DNA from: Rubeoparvulum massiliense
Lineage (GTDB): Bacteria > Bacillota > Bacilli > Rubeoparvulales > Rubeoparvulaceae
Direction of reading: 5' to 3'
DNA: 64,000 nt
Assembly: GCF_001049895.1 (NCBI RefSeq)
Contig: NZ_CVPE01000006.1
Location: 468,957-532,956 of the forward strand
This document shows positions 1 through 8,704 of the stretch, in pieces. The translations under genes and the position numbers were made by a program. Within the stretch, counting starts at the first letter, position 1. Each line of letters begins with the position of its first letter. The notes under the pieces are model-generated. The model made no database searches. It saw nothing but the letters and a program-made list of their open reading frames with translations, and was not told the origin of the DNA.

Positions 1-426
1 CCGGGCACCCCTATGACACCAACGCCAGGATTTATGCCAAATTTTCCAGTCAACCCTCCACCACCAGGAATGACTCAGCCCCTTCCTGGTCAACCTACAG
101 TTCCACCCATGCCCAGCGGACAGATCATTCCTGGAACCATGGCGCCACAGGTTTCACCATTTATTGAGCAGTCCTATATTGAGAATGTGCTCCGTGCTAA
201 TATTGGCAAAAAAATAACCGCTTTCATGTCCTTCGATAGTGAACAACAGACCTTTACCGGGATCATCGAAGCGGCAGCTCGTGACCATTTCGTCTTATCT
301 GATCCAGTAACGGGAAAGCGTTACTTACTTTTAATGGTTTATCTCGATTATATCACCAGTGATGAAGAACTAAACTATATCCAGATCCCCTTCCCTGAGC
401 AGGTCCGACCTGTACCTACCCGTTAA
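1..426 (+). CDS. gerQ: Spore coat protein GerQ, 5' end outside the window
   Basis: GerQ is a spore inner-coat protein needed for normal cortex hydrolysis during germination, and it is cross-linked by transglutaminase in Bacillus. The C-terminal ~85 residues carry the family signature: SYIENVLRANIGKK, then FTGIIEAAARDHFVLSDP and TGKRYLLLMVYLDYI. The preceding ~50 residues are proline- and methionine-rich, the low-complexity N-terminal part seen in GerQ. The frame is open to base 1, so the ATG at 13 is probably not the true start; GerQ in Bacillus is about 180 residues. A strong terminator follows directly. The family call rests on the conserved block and is secure; only the N-terminus is uncertain. 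Confidence 0.93.
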   Translation, partial: PGTPMTPTPGFMPNFPVNPPPPGMTQPLPGQPTVPPMPSGQIIPGTMAPQVSPFIEQSYIENVLRANIGKKITAFMSFDSEQQTFTGIIEAAARDHFVLSDPVTGKRYLLLMVYLDYITSDEELNYIQIPFPEQVRPVPTR

Positions 427-465
427 CCTATTTCTACTCATAATGGAAGGTATTACTTAATGCCG

Positions 466-494
466 AAAAAGCCAGTTTAAATGACTGGCTTTTT
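466..494 (+). terminator. Rho-independent terminator after gerQ
   Basis: An 11-bp inverted repeat (AAAAAGCCAGT / ACTGGCTTTTT) with a short AT loop and a T-tract lies 40 bases past the gerQ stop. Confidence 0.85.
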
Positions 495-660
495 CTTATT
501 TTATGCGATTATTTCTCCAATTTCATCCGCCTATTTATCCTTTTTTGGTGGTTATTGGAGCCCCTATGATTTCTTCACGCATGCTATAGTGTGGATGGAA
601 GTGAGGTAAAAATTGTACCAACTAGGGGGTATCAACCATCACAAGAAGGGAGAAGGATCA

Positions 661-1560
661 ATGAAGCAAAATCTTATACGCTCTTTCTTGATCGCTTTGA
701 TATTACTCATGTCAATCAGCTCCATTTCCGTTACAGCAGGTACTGCAAGTACAGCTACCAATGTGGTAGAGAGGTCTCAGCAATTGGTGGGAAGATCCCT
801 GCAAGGTTACACTCCTGAAGACTTTTTAACCTACCTCTTTCGTCGCGAAGGAATTCAACTCTCTGGTAGTTTAGAGCAGATGAGTCGTCAAGGTAGCTAT
901 GTATCACAATCATCCCTACAGCGTGGAGATGTCCTGTTCTATGGAACCGATGGCAACCACCTGCTCGGGGCAGGGATCTATGATGGCCAAGGTCATGTGG
1001 TCATCGCATCCTCAAAGCTATCGAAGATTCGCTCATTTTCCGTTACGAGTTCAACCATTACTCCCTATTATCTCGGTGCGGTTCGCTTCACTCCACAAGC
1101 AAAAACAAATACAAATAGCCAAGGTGAGACGATCATCCAAGCTGGGCTTCGTTACCTTGGGACACCCTATGAATATGGTTCAAGCCGCAGTACCAAGCGA
1201 ACCATGGATTGCTCAGAATTCACCATGTGGGCTGTCAAAGAAGGTGTCAATATCACTCTTCCAACCACTTCCAATCGTCAGGCCAACTACGTCAAGAGTT
1301 TAGGGCATTCCACAAGCTCATGGCAACAACTACAGCGTGGTGATCTCATGTTCTTCATGGATTATCTCGGCTGGCAATTGAGTAATTATAATGGGGTCAA
1401 TCCTGCAGGTCAGAGAGCAACACATGTGGGTATCTACCTAGGTGATGGCAAGATCCTCCATACCTACTCGAAGGAATCTGGCGGCGTCTGCATCAGCAGT
1501 CTACCAGGTACCCATTGGGAGAAACGCTTCATCTTTGGTGGTAGTGTGATTCCCCAATAA
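661..1560 (+). CDS. Secreted NlpC/P60 cell-wall endopeptidase with a degenerate second copy
   Basis: This is a 299-residue exported protein. Residues 1-27 form a signal peptide (KQNLIRS, then a hydrophobic stretch, then SVTAG). The C-terminal half is an NlpC/P60 papain-like domain that should cleave peptidoglycan stem peptides: Cys184 in MDCSEF, His255 in THVGIYLG and His267 in LHTY fit the catalytic triad. Residues ~35-145 look like a second, decayed NlpC/P60 domain (LQRGDVLFYG, AGIYDGQGHVV, LGAVRF) with no cysteine or histidine in the active positions. I chose ATG 661 over the in-frame TTG at 613 because AGAAGGGAGAAGG precedes it at normal spacing and it begins the signal peptide. A terminator follows. 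Confidence 0.88.
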   Translation: MKQNLIRSFLIALILLMSISSISVTAGTASTATNVVERSQQLVGRSLQGYTPEDFLTYLFRREGIQLSGSLEQMSRQGSYVSQSSLQRGDVLFYGTDGNHLLGAGIYDGQGHVVIASSKLSKIRSFSVTSSTITPYYLGAVRFTPQAKTNTNSQGETIIQAGLRYLGTPYEYGSSRSTKRTMDCSEFTMWAVKEGVNITLPTTSNRQANYVKSLGHSTSSWQQLQRGDLMFFMDYLGWQLSNYNGVNPAGQRATHVGIYLGDGKILHTYSKESGGVCISSLPGTHWEKRFIFGGSVIPQ

Positions 1561-1590
1561 TCACAGCTAATCAGAACATCAATACATAGA

Positions 1591-1632
1591 ACCCGCTGTA
1601 TCGGCTAACACCATGACACAGCGGGCTTTTTC
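1591..1632 (+). terminator. Terminator after the NlpC/P60 gene
   Basis: Inverted repeat ACCCGCTGT / ACAGCGGG followed by CTTTTT, in the convergent gap between the NlpC/P60 gene and the Lon-like protease. Confidence 0.7.
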
Positions 1633-1648
1633 ATCGTTTCTTTTAAGA

Positions 1649-4189
1649 TTATTCCGCAGAATTGGGACTCTCTTCTCTCTCTTCTCCCTCTTCTATCTTA
1701 TCTCCTTCAGAATTCCTCATAGCTTCTTCAACTTGATTTGCAACATCATTCTTCTTTGCCCCATTCTTTCTCCCTATCACAGCTTGAAACATCTGATTGA
1801 GTCGTGCATCCACCCTAGCATAGATGGTTCCTTCTGGAAAATGTCCAGCTTCATCCCGTTCAGCACCTGCTGGAATTCCAGTTAAGATCTCGATCCCTTC
1901 AGCCACATGACATACTGCCCAGAGATGAAATTGACCGGTACGAATTGCCTCTACTACTTCATCATTTAGCATTAGATGCTTCACATTTTGCTCAGGAATG
2001 ATCACCCCTTGCTCACCTGAAAAGCCCTTCAATTTGCAAATATGATAGAAACCCTCAATCTTTTCATTCACACCACCGATGGGCTGGATCTCTCCCCACT
2101 GATTCACGGAGCCTGTTACTGCAATCCCTTGCTTAATGGGTGCATTTGCTAAGGAGGATAGTAGAATATATAGCTCTGAGCTTGAGGCACTATCGCCATC
2201 TACCATATTATAGGTTTGCTCGAATGTGATACTGGCCGATAAGGGGAGCGGACGATTCTGGGCAAATTGACCGGAGAGATAGCCACTAAGGATGAGTAAC
2301 CCTTTATTATGAATCTGACCACTCATGGCAGTCTCCCGCTCGATATGCATGATCCCACTACGTCCTAAAAAGGTTTGAGCAGTGATTCTACTGGGCAAAC
2401 CAAAGTAAGCATCACCGGTGGAGAGAATGGTTAAGCCGTTGATCTGACCCACGCGCTCACCTTCTGTATCCACCATCAGCGTACCATCGGCGATCATCTC
2501 CTGCCAGGTCTCTGTTAGCCGATTAGCACGGTAGCGTTGCTCTTGTAGTGCCTTCCGGATGTGAGTTTCATCTACAAAAGTCGCTCCCTCTTTTTCAGCC
2601 CAGAATGAAGATTCTACTAATAGCTTACTAATCTCTTGAAAGCGGGTGGAAAGCTTCCGCTGATCTTCCACAAGTCGTGAGCTGAAGTCAATGACCCGCG
2701 CTACCCCACGCCGATGGAAGGGAAGAAGCTGATGCTGCTCCCCATAGTTTTTCACAAAGGCTGCAAGCTGATAGAGATTCTCTTCATTGCGCTCCATCTG
2801 TAAGGCAAACTCTACTTTTACCTTAAACAGTTTATGAAAGTCCTCATCATACGCTGCAAGCAGCTGATAGAGATCAGGTGTCCCGATGAGGATCACCTTC
2901 AGTTCGATAGGGATGGCTTCAGGCTTCAGACTGGTCGCTGCTACACCAATTCGGTCATCAAACAGATTCTCCATTTGGAGAAGACTAGATTTTAGGGTTC
3001 GCTTCAAAATTGCCCAAGCATAGGGCTGTTGAAGGAGCTCCGTTGCTTGAAGAATCAGATATCCACCATTGGCCTGATGAAGGGCGCCCGCTTTAATCTG
3101 TGTAAAATCGGTGACCCAGTTCCCCATACTCCCTTGGTATTCAACACGTCCCATCAGATTGGATGCAGTGGGATTCAACTCCATCACCACGGGAGCACCA
3201 TTGGATGGATCATGATGGACTAATACATTCACCTTATACCGAAGCCTTCGCCGCTCAGAACCCTCAGAGAACATATTGAGAAGTGATGGCTCTGCTTCTT
3301 CCTTTTTTACGAATAGCTCAACGTTATTGACTACATCTTCTTGGTAATCACGGAGATATTGTAGGATCTTCTGTTCTTTTTCATACTGGTGGTTAAGAGG
3401 ATCGAATAGATAAGCAATGGTGGCGCTGGCACGGCGGCGAACATTCTGCTCTAGCTCCTCCCGCATGGAGGTTTCGATTCGACGCATCTGATTGATGAGA
3501 TTCTCCATGCGCTCCTCGATCTGCTGGCCCTTCTTCTTCAGCTCTTCCTTCATCTCATCCGAAAGTTGATTGAATTCCTCTTGCTTCATGGGCCGACCAA
3601 AGTGGAGAGGATAGGTTGAAAAGCCATTGGGTGTTCGTTCGATCATAAAGTTTTCCTGTTTTGCGAACGCTCGTAAATCCTTCCATAGCTCTTCACTGCT
3701 CTCTTCATGCTTGCGCATAATTGAGCGTTTCTCTTCTTCAAACTCATGACTTTCCATCATCTGTTGAAGCTCATGCTCAACCTTTCGTTCAAGGCGATGG
3801 ATCGTAGCTTGAAACTTACCAGCTTCCCCAGCTGGTAGAGATAAGGCAATGGGCTGATCTGGTTGCTTAAAATTATAGACATAAACCCAATCCTTCGGTA
3901 CTGGTTTATCTTTTGCAAAATGAGCCACCTTCGCTTTAGTGTACGTGGTACGTCCGGTACCTGATGCTCCCACGACAAAGAGATTGTAGCCAGTTTGTTC
4001 CACGGCGAGACCAAACTCCATCGCTTCAACAGCGCGCTTTTGTCCGATAATCTCTTTATGGGTTAATTGAAAGTCTGCCGTGGACTCAAAGGAAAATTGC
4101 TCTGGTAGACAATGATTACATAATTGCGTAACAGGGACTCGCCAGGACTCACACAGCGTATGCTTCGGCTTCGTCAGTACCATTTCCAA
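1649..4189 (-). CDS. Lon-like ATP-dependent protease (AAA_32 plus Lon proteolytic domain)
   Basis: An ~846-residue LonB/LonC-type peptidase of the soluble AAA_32 family. It begins with a Walker A loop (GASGTGRTT, about residues 74-82, with Arg in place of the usual Lys). A long charged helical insertion follows at ~100-290, then the rest of the ATPase. The C-terminal Lon protease domain has Ser667 in GDSASSSE and Lys710 in GGVNEKIEGF, exactly 43 residues apart as expected for the Ser-Lys dyad. The start is a TTG at 4189 (or ATG at 4183): AGGGGTGA sits just upstream, after the stop of the CBS gene, so the two genes are probably cotranslated. The tail is Glu-rich and unstructured. The role is presumably protein quality control; substrates are unknown. 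Confidence 0.85.
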   Translation of the reverse strand: MEMVLTKPKHTLCESWRVPVTQLCNHCLPEQFSFESTADFQLTHKEIIGQKRAVEAMEFGLAVEQTGYNLFVVGASGTGRTTYTKAKVAHFAKDKPVPKDWVYVYNFKQPDQPIALSLPAGEAGKFQATIHRLERKVEHELQQMMESHEFEEEKRSIMRKHEESSEELWKDLRAFAKQENFMIERTPNGFSTYPLHFGRPMKQEEFNQLSDEMKEELKKKGQQIEERMENLINQMRRIETSMREELEQNVRRRASATIAYLFDPLNHQYEKEQKILQYLRDYQEDVVNNVELFVKKEEAEPSLLNMFSEGSERRRLRYKVNVLVHHDPSNGAPVVMELNPTASNLMGRVEYQGSMGNWVTDFTQIKAGALHQANGGYLILQATELLQQPYAWAILKRTLKSSLLQMENLFDDRIGVAATSLKPEAIPIELKVILIGTPDLYQLLAAYDEDFHKLFKVKVEFALQMERNEENLYQLAAFVKNYGEQHQLLPFHRRGVARVIDFSSRLVEDQRKLSTRFQEISKLLVESSFWAEKEGATFVDETHIRKALQEQRYRANRLTETWQEMIADGTLMVDTEGERVGQINGLTILSTGDAYFGLPSRITAQTFLGRSGIMHIERETAMSGQIHNKGLLILSGYLSGQFAQNRPLPLSASITFEQTYNMVDGDSASSSELYILLSSLANAPIKQGIAVTGSVNQWGEIQPIGGVNEKIEGFYHICKLKGFSGEQGVIIPEQNVKHLMLNDEVVEAIRTGQFHLWAVCHVAEGIEILTGIPAGAERDEAGHFPEGTIYARVDARLNQMFQAVIGRKNGAKKNDVANQVEEAMRNSEGDKIEEGEEREESPNSAE

Positions 4190-4202
4190 CCTACTCACCC
4201 CT

Positions 4203-4937
4203 TCACCCATTCTCACCATTTCCATTTTTTGAGAACATCTTAATCACATCAATAGGTGTAATTAATCCTAAAAGAGGTTCATCCATCCTACCCTGCTCTG
4301 TAATCAGGATGGCATCAAGACGGTGAACTCCCTTCTCTAAATGCTGTATAAAAATATCTCGTGCATCATATATGGTGGCTTGTGCTGAGATGACTGCATA
4401 ATTTTTTTCTGTCCGCTCATGTGCTAATACATCCCGCACCCGTACAGTATTCAATGTAATTAAATCTAAATCCTGGTGATGTGCTAGCCATTCAGCGATT
4501 CCATGATGGGTTAGGAGACCGATAAATTTTTTGCCATTCCCATTATAAATAGGAAACTGTGTATACGAATAACGCTTAATCACTCCTAATACATGGGTTA
4601 ATGGTTCATCCATTTGATAGGTAAAAACCCGCCGCTTATAGCGTGGGATGACACGCTCTGGTTGGGTTAGCTCGTGTAAAATAAATTCCATCTGTTGCAC
4701 GACGGAATCATGTGGTTCTGCGATGACCATGCCAGGCTTCACCCGTTCATGCACGATGGCATTACGTAACTCTGCATACTCTTTTAAATCCTGTTCATAC
4801 TCACGAATGATAGGATTCTTCTTTTTACAGAGATCGATCAATTGGTAGAAAGATAAATGCCGATCCGTTCCTAGTTGTTCCTCCATATATTTCTGCATTT
4901 GATTGATCGCCACAAGAAATCGTTCAGAATTGAGCAT
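4203..4937 (-). CDS. CBS-pair protein with an RNAIVH-containing helical N-terminus
   Basis: A 244-residue soluble protein. Residues ~1-85 are helical and contain LRNAIVHER, an Rx4H-type motif like those in HEPN-fold domains. Residues ~110-240 are two CBS repeats (TYQMDEPLTHVLGVI, FPIYNGNGKKFIGLLT, ISAQATIYDARDIF, DEPLLGLITPIDVIKMF), which usually bind adenosyl nucleotides. The start is ATG 4937, with GGAGGTGAATGG directly upstream, rather than further-upstream codons. The stop lies 14 bases before the Lon-like start, so the two are likely one operon and this protein might be a nucleotide-sensing partner of the protease (inference). HEPN assignment is by motif only. Confidence 0.7.
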   Translation of the reverse strand: MLNSERFLVAINQMQKYMEEQLGTDRHLSFYQLIDLCKKKNPIIREYEQDLKEYAELRNAIVHERVKPGMVIAEPHDSVVQQMEFILHELTQPERVIPRYKRRVFTYQMDEPLTHVLGVIKRYSYTQFPIYNGNGKKFIGLLTHHGIAEWLAHHQDLDLITLNTVRVRDVLAHERTEKNYAVISAQATIYDARDIFIQHLEKGVHRLDAILITEQGRMDEPLLGLITPIDVIKMFSKNGNGENG

Positions 4938-4990
4938 CCATTCACCTCCAATCGGGTTCATCTTACCTTCACTATACCACATTTTAAAAG

Positions 4991-5042
4991 GGGGTCAGAC
5001 CCCCAGTACGTTAAAGCACTAACGTAATGGGGGTCTGACCCC
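4991..5042. repeat. Nested palindrome built on GGGGTCAGACCCC
   Basis: Two 23-bp arms (4991-5013 and 5020-5042) match at 22 of 23 positions around a 6-base loop. Each arm itself contains the odd-centre palindrome GGGGTC-A-GACCCC. It lies two bases past the HAD-gene stop and before the CBS gene start. It could act as a terminator hairpin, but it has no T-tract, and it resembles REP-type intergenic palindromes. I saw no second copy in the window. Confidence 0.75.
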
Positions 5043-5043
5043 A

Positions 5044-6222
5044 CTATAGTAATTCATTCACATTTTCCAGAAGTAAAACAGCACCTAACTCAATAAAAGC
5101 AGCTTTACGCTGTTCTGAATCCATTCCGCTATATACACCAGCAAAGGGCACACCTAAATCCTTGGCAGCCAAGGCATCGGCAATGGAATCACCGACAATT
5201 AAGTAGTCATCAGCATCCTGCAGGGGCAAAGATGTTCTACACGCCTCTACACATTCCTCAACTGCATCAGTCCGACTACGAATGGCTTGCAGGTAACAGT
5301 AAGGATGTGGCTTCGAGAGACGAAAGGCTGAACCTCCACGCTTCTCTGCATCCATCACCTCATCGGCTGTTACCACCCGCTCTGTATCCAAGTATTGAAA
5401 GATACCCAGGCTTGTCAGCGGAACCTCCGTCTCCAAGCGAGGACGACCTGTAGCAATGCCCAGGGTAATTCCACGTTCATGGAGCTCACGGAAGAATGCT
5501 TGGAGCTCTTCAGGTGGCAATAAAGGTATCTCCGCTTGTAAAAAGCCACGCTTTCCTTCCTGACGTAATGGGTCATGAAGCTGACGCGTATACGCTTCAC
5601 CAATATACCACTCTTGAAAAATATCGTGACCAAGCTGCCAGAAGGTACGGGAGGAAGAGAATGGTCCCTCCCCTTCAGCAAAATCAAGACCTAAACGCTC
5701 CTTGGCATGGCGATCGAGGCAGGTTCCCTGCAAGAGGGAATCCTTATCACTCTCAGCAAGCCAGGCTAAATAAGCATCATGCCGCAGGAAATCTGGAAAG
5801 GTAAAATCAGCGCAATCGGCCTGAAGACCTTGCAACCGTTGGTCCGTGATCGGTTGTGCCAACCATGCCTTCACCTCATTACGACTCATCTGTCCATTCT
5901 CCATCAATGTCGCCAGCCATTCAATGAGATAATAGCCCGCCAACAGATAGACCATCTGCCAATTGGAATTGAGACCCTTCGCCTTAAACTGATGAAGGAT
6001 CGCTTCCTGTGCAAAGACATGTTGACGTACTTCCTGCATCACTGCTTCATCGGGGGTTGGTGTAAAGGGAATACGGCTAGGCAGATGGAGATAGGGCTCA
6101 CTGGTCAATAACTCCCAAACCGTCAGCGTTGTTGCATCGAAGCACCGCTCCTCACTGAGTAAAACCCCATCCACATCAAAAATGATCATCTTTGGTTGCT
6201 TTATCTTGTTTATCGTGTTCAT
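5044..6222 (-). CDS. HAD-superfamily hydrolase with a very large cap
   Basis: The core carries all four HAD motifs: IIFDVDGVLL (nucleophile and acid Asp), GIATGR (Thr), SKPHP (Lys) and IVGDSIADALAAK (acidic motif IV). This fits a phosphatase of the phosphoglycolate/pyrophosphatase-like group, but the substrate is unknown. The protein is ~392 residues, whereas such enzymes are typically ~220. The extra ~190 residues lie between motifs I and II, where a cap domain sits, and include LLQGTCLDRHAKERLGLDF. ATG 6222 is preferred over the GTG at 6231 that overlaps the thiI stop, because GGGAG lies at better distance. It follows thiI directly and is probably cotranscribed. Confidence 0.8.
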   Translation of the reverse strand: MNTINKIKQPKMIIFDVDGVLLSEERCFDATTLTVWELLTSEPYLHLPSRIPFTPTPDEAVMQEVRQHVFAQEAILHQFKAKGLNSNWQMVYLLAGYYLIEWLATLMENGQMSRNEVKAWLAQPITDQRLQGLQADCADFTFPDFLRHDAYLAWLAESDKDSLLQGTCLDRHAKERLGLDFAEGEGPFSSSRTFWQLGHDIFQEWYIGEAYTRQLHDPLRQEGKRGFLQAEIPLLPPEELQAFFRELHERGITLGIATGRPRLETEVPLTSLGIFQYLDTERVVTADEVMDAEKRGGSAFRLSKPHPYCYLQAIRSRTDAVEECVEACRTSLPLQDADDYLIVGDSIADALAAKDLGVPFAGVYSGMDSEQRKAAFIELGAVLLLENVNELL

Positions 6223-6227
6223 CGCGC

Positions 6228-7448
6228 TCACTCTCCCAGGTCGAAATAAGCGGAAAACTCCTCATCATGTCGTTGGCTAAACTGATCAAAGCTGATAATT
6301 TCTCGGTTCTTCACGGCTTCATTGACAAGACGCTCCCATTCCAATTGGGCCTCTTCATGACGTGCTGTTTCTAAGCGTGGCTTGGTCTCAGGCGATTTTG
6401 GCAAAAAGACGGTACAGCAGTCCTCATAGGGTTGAATGGAGGTCTCATACGTCCCAATATCTTGAGCGATCCGCATGATCTCCAATTTATCTGCACTAAT
6501 GAGAGGACGTAAGATGGGCATAGTGGTTACATCATTGATGGCCACCATACTCTCTAAGGTCTGGCTGGCTACCTGCCCTACACTCTCCCCGGTTGCTAAG
6601 GCCAAACACCGTTCCTCGTGAGCGATCTGCGTCGCGATGCGGAACATTAAACGACGCATCACCGTAATGGAATAGCTCGGCTTCACTTGCTTCCGAATCT
6701 CTGTCTGAATCTCTGTAAATGGAACAAGGTGAAGACGAATCGGACCGGTAAAGCGGGTGATCATCCGTGCTAGATCCTCTACCTTTTGCCGTGCCCGTTC
6801 ACTGGTATAAGGATAGCTGTAAAAATGGACTGCCTCCACCTTTACCCCACGTTTCGCTGTGAGGTAGCCTGCTACAGGGCTATCGATCCCGCCAGAGAGT
6901 AATAGTAACGCCTTGCCGCTGATCCCAACAGGTAAGCCACCTCGTCCCGCAAAATGATCCTGGTAAACATAGGCTCCCTGCTCACGAACCTCCACCCGTA
7001 AGGTGACTTCAGGTTGATGCACATCCACCGTAATCTGCTCCGTATTACGTAACACATGGGCCCCGATAACCTGATTCAATTCATCAGAGACCACTGGAAA
7101 AGCCTTATTAGAACGACGGGAGCGTACCTTGAAAGTGGTGGGCTGCCCATCATGCTCCTTCATCAGACTTAAAGCGGCATCTTTAATCGCTTCCAGATCT
7201 AAAGGGGTACGGAGCACTGGTGAGATCCCTACGATCCCAAAGACATCCTGCGTCGCTTCAATCACTGCATTCGCATCCTCACCATGAAGTAGTACGGTCA
7301 AACGACCATACATCTTCTCCACCTTGGCCTTGGGAAATGGGCGGAGCTTCTGACGAAGATTACGAACCAGCTGCTCCTCAAAAAGGTAACGGTTCTTTCC
7401 CTTTAATGCTAATTCGCCATATTTAATAAGTAGGTTATCATACTGCAT
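6228..7448 (-). CDS. thiI: tRNA 4-thiouridine synthase ThiI
   Basis: ThiI transfers sulfur to uridine 8 of tRNA and in many bacteria to ThiS for thiazole synthesis. The 406-residue protein has the N-terminal NFLD/THUMP region (IKYGELALKGKNR; KVRSRRSNKAFP) and a PP-loop ATPase (LLLSGGIDSPVAGY, about residues 182-195). There is no C-terminal rhodanese domain, as in Gram-positive ThiI proteins. GGAGAT precedes ATG 7448. It lies 4 bases after the cysteine desulfurase stop, the usual NifZ-ThiI arrangement of Bacillus in which the desulfurase supplies persulfide sulfur. Confidence 0.97.
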   Translation of the reverse strand: MQYDNLLIKYGELALKGKNRYLFEEQLVRNLRQKLRPFPKAKVEKMYGRLTVLLHGEDANAVIEATQDVFGIVGISPVLRTPLDLEAIKDAALSLMKEHDGQPTTFKVRSRRSNKAFPVVSDELNQVIGAHVLRNTEQITVDVHQPEVTLRVEVREQGAYVYQDHFAGRGGLPVGISGKALLLLSGGIDSPVAGYLTAKRGVKVEAVHFYSYPYTSERARQKVEDLARMITRFTGPIRLHLVPFTEIQTEIRKQVKPSYSITVMRRLMFRIATQIAHEERCLALATGESVGQVASQTLESMVAINDVTTMPILRPLISADKLEIMRIAQDIGTYETSIQPYEDCCTVFLPKSPETKPRLETARHEEAQLEWERLVNEAVKNREIISFDQFSQRHDEEFSAYFDLGE

Positions 7449-7452
7449 CGAT

Positions 7453-8604
7453 CTATCTCCTCACTTCATGGCGCAGGCGTTGAACACTCTTCACAATCGC
7501 TTCTGCGGCCTGTTCCATCTCTTTTCGTGTTGTATAAGCGCCTTGACTAATTCGAATGGTGCCTTCAGCAAAATCATCAGATAAACCGCATGCTGCTAAG
7601 ACCCGACTGGGTAGATGCTTCTTCGAGGAACAAGCGGAGCGCGTAGAAACATACACCCCTTCTTCCTCCAACGCATGCACCAGTACCTCACCGCGTAAAC
7701 CGGCAAAAGAAAGGCTTAAAATATGGGGAGCCCCACCTGTAAAGCTGGTATCACCATTAATATGCATCCTTTCCAGCCCTTGAATGCTCTCCAATAAGAG
7801 CTCTTTATTCTCCTGCCAAGCTTGACGATGCGCGGACAATTGCTTCATACTATCCTGCATCGCCCTAACCATCGCAGCAATGCCTGGAACATTCACCGTA
7901 CCAGAACGCAGTCCACTTTCTTGACCGCCACCTGCCAGCAAAGGCTCTAACTGCACACCCTTCCGCACAAACAGGAGGCCAGTCCCCTTCGGTCCATGGA
8001 ACTTATGACCGGAGATGGAGAGCAGATCGATCCCTGCTAACGCATCAGGCAATGGTACCTTGGCATAGGCTTGTACCGCATCCACATGAAAGAATACCTT
8101 CGGATAGTCAGTAAGCAACTGGGCGATCTCTGCAATGGGTTGAACGGTGCCAATCTCATTATTCACCGCCATTACCGAGACGAGAATCGTATCATCACGC
8201 AAAGCATCCTTTAATTGCGCTACGGAAACACGGCCCTTTTGGTCTGTAGGCAACACCGTCATGGTAAAACCGCGCTTCTGCAGCTGTTCAAATGCCAAGT
8301 ATACGGAAGCATGCTCTACCTCGGTGGTGATAATATGCTTACCCCGCTCCATATATTGTAAGGCCACCCCTTTGATGGCCATATTATTACTCTCTGTTCC
8401 TCCTGATGTGAAAACAATCTCGCTCGGATCCACCCCGAACTGGCGAGCAGCCACTTGACGGGCTTGGCTGAGCAAACGATCCGCTTTATGCCCGATACCA
8501 TGGATGGAAGCAGGATTGCCATAGACTTGATGCATGGCATCTTCATAAACATGAATGACTGCATCAGAAGGCTGCGTCGTAGCGCTATTATCTAAATAGA
8601 TCAT
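7453..8604 (-). CDS. Cysteine desulfurase (NifS/IscS family), ThiI partner
   Basis: A PLP-dependent enzyme that removes sulfur from cysteine as a protein persulfide. The 383-residue protein starts MIYLDNSATTQPS, has the PLP Schiff-base Lys201 in SGHKFHGPKGTG, and the persulfide Cys325 in STRSACSSKKH on the mobile loop. Its place immediately before thiI suggests it is the dedicated sulfur donor for tRNA thiolation, equivalent to Bacillus NifZ/YrvO, rather than a general Fe-S cluster donor (inference from context). AAAGAGG lies 11 bases before the ATG. Confidence 0.95.
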   Translation of the reverse strand: MIYLDNSATTQPSDAVIHVYEDAMHQVYGNPASIHGIGHKADRLLSQARQVAARQFGVDPSEIVFTSGGTESNNMAIKGVALQYMERGKHIITTEVEHASVYLAFEQLQKRGFTMTVLPTDQKGRVSVAQLKDALRDDTILVSVMAVNNEIGTVQPIAEIAQLLTDYPKVFFHVDAVQAYAKVPLPDALAGIDLLSISGHKFHGPKGTGLLFVRKGVQLEPLLAGGGQESGLRSGTVNVPGIAAMVRAMQDSMKQLSAHRQAWQENKELLLESIQGLERMHINGDTSFTGGAPHILSLSFAGLRGEVLVHALEEEGVYVSTRSACSSKKHLPSRVLAACGLSDDFAEGTIRISQGAYTTRKEMEQAAEAIVKSVQRLRHEVRR

Positions 8605-8704
8605 ATGGGTACGCCTCTTTCTTCGATTTTCCTTCCTGATTTCTTATCTTGAGATCAACGCATATGCTAGTCCGCAAAGAATGGTTAATTCATCCGTAAG
8701 AATA

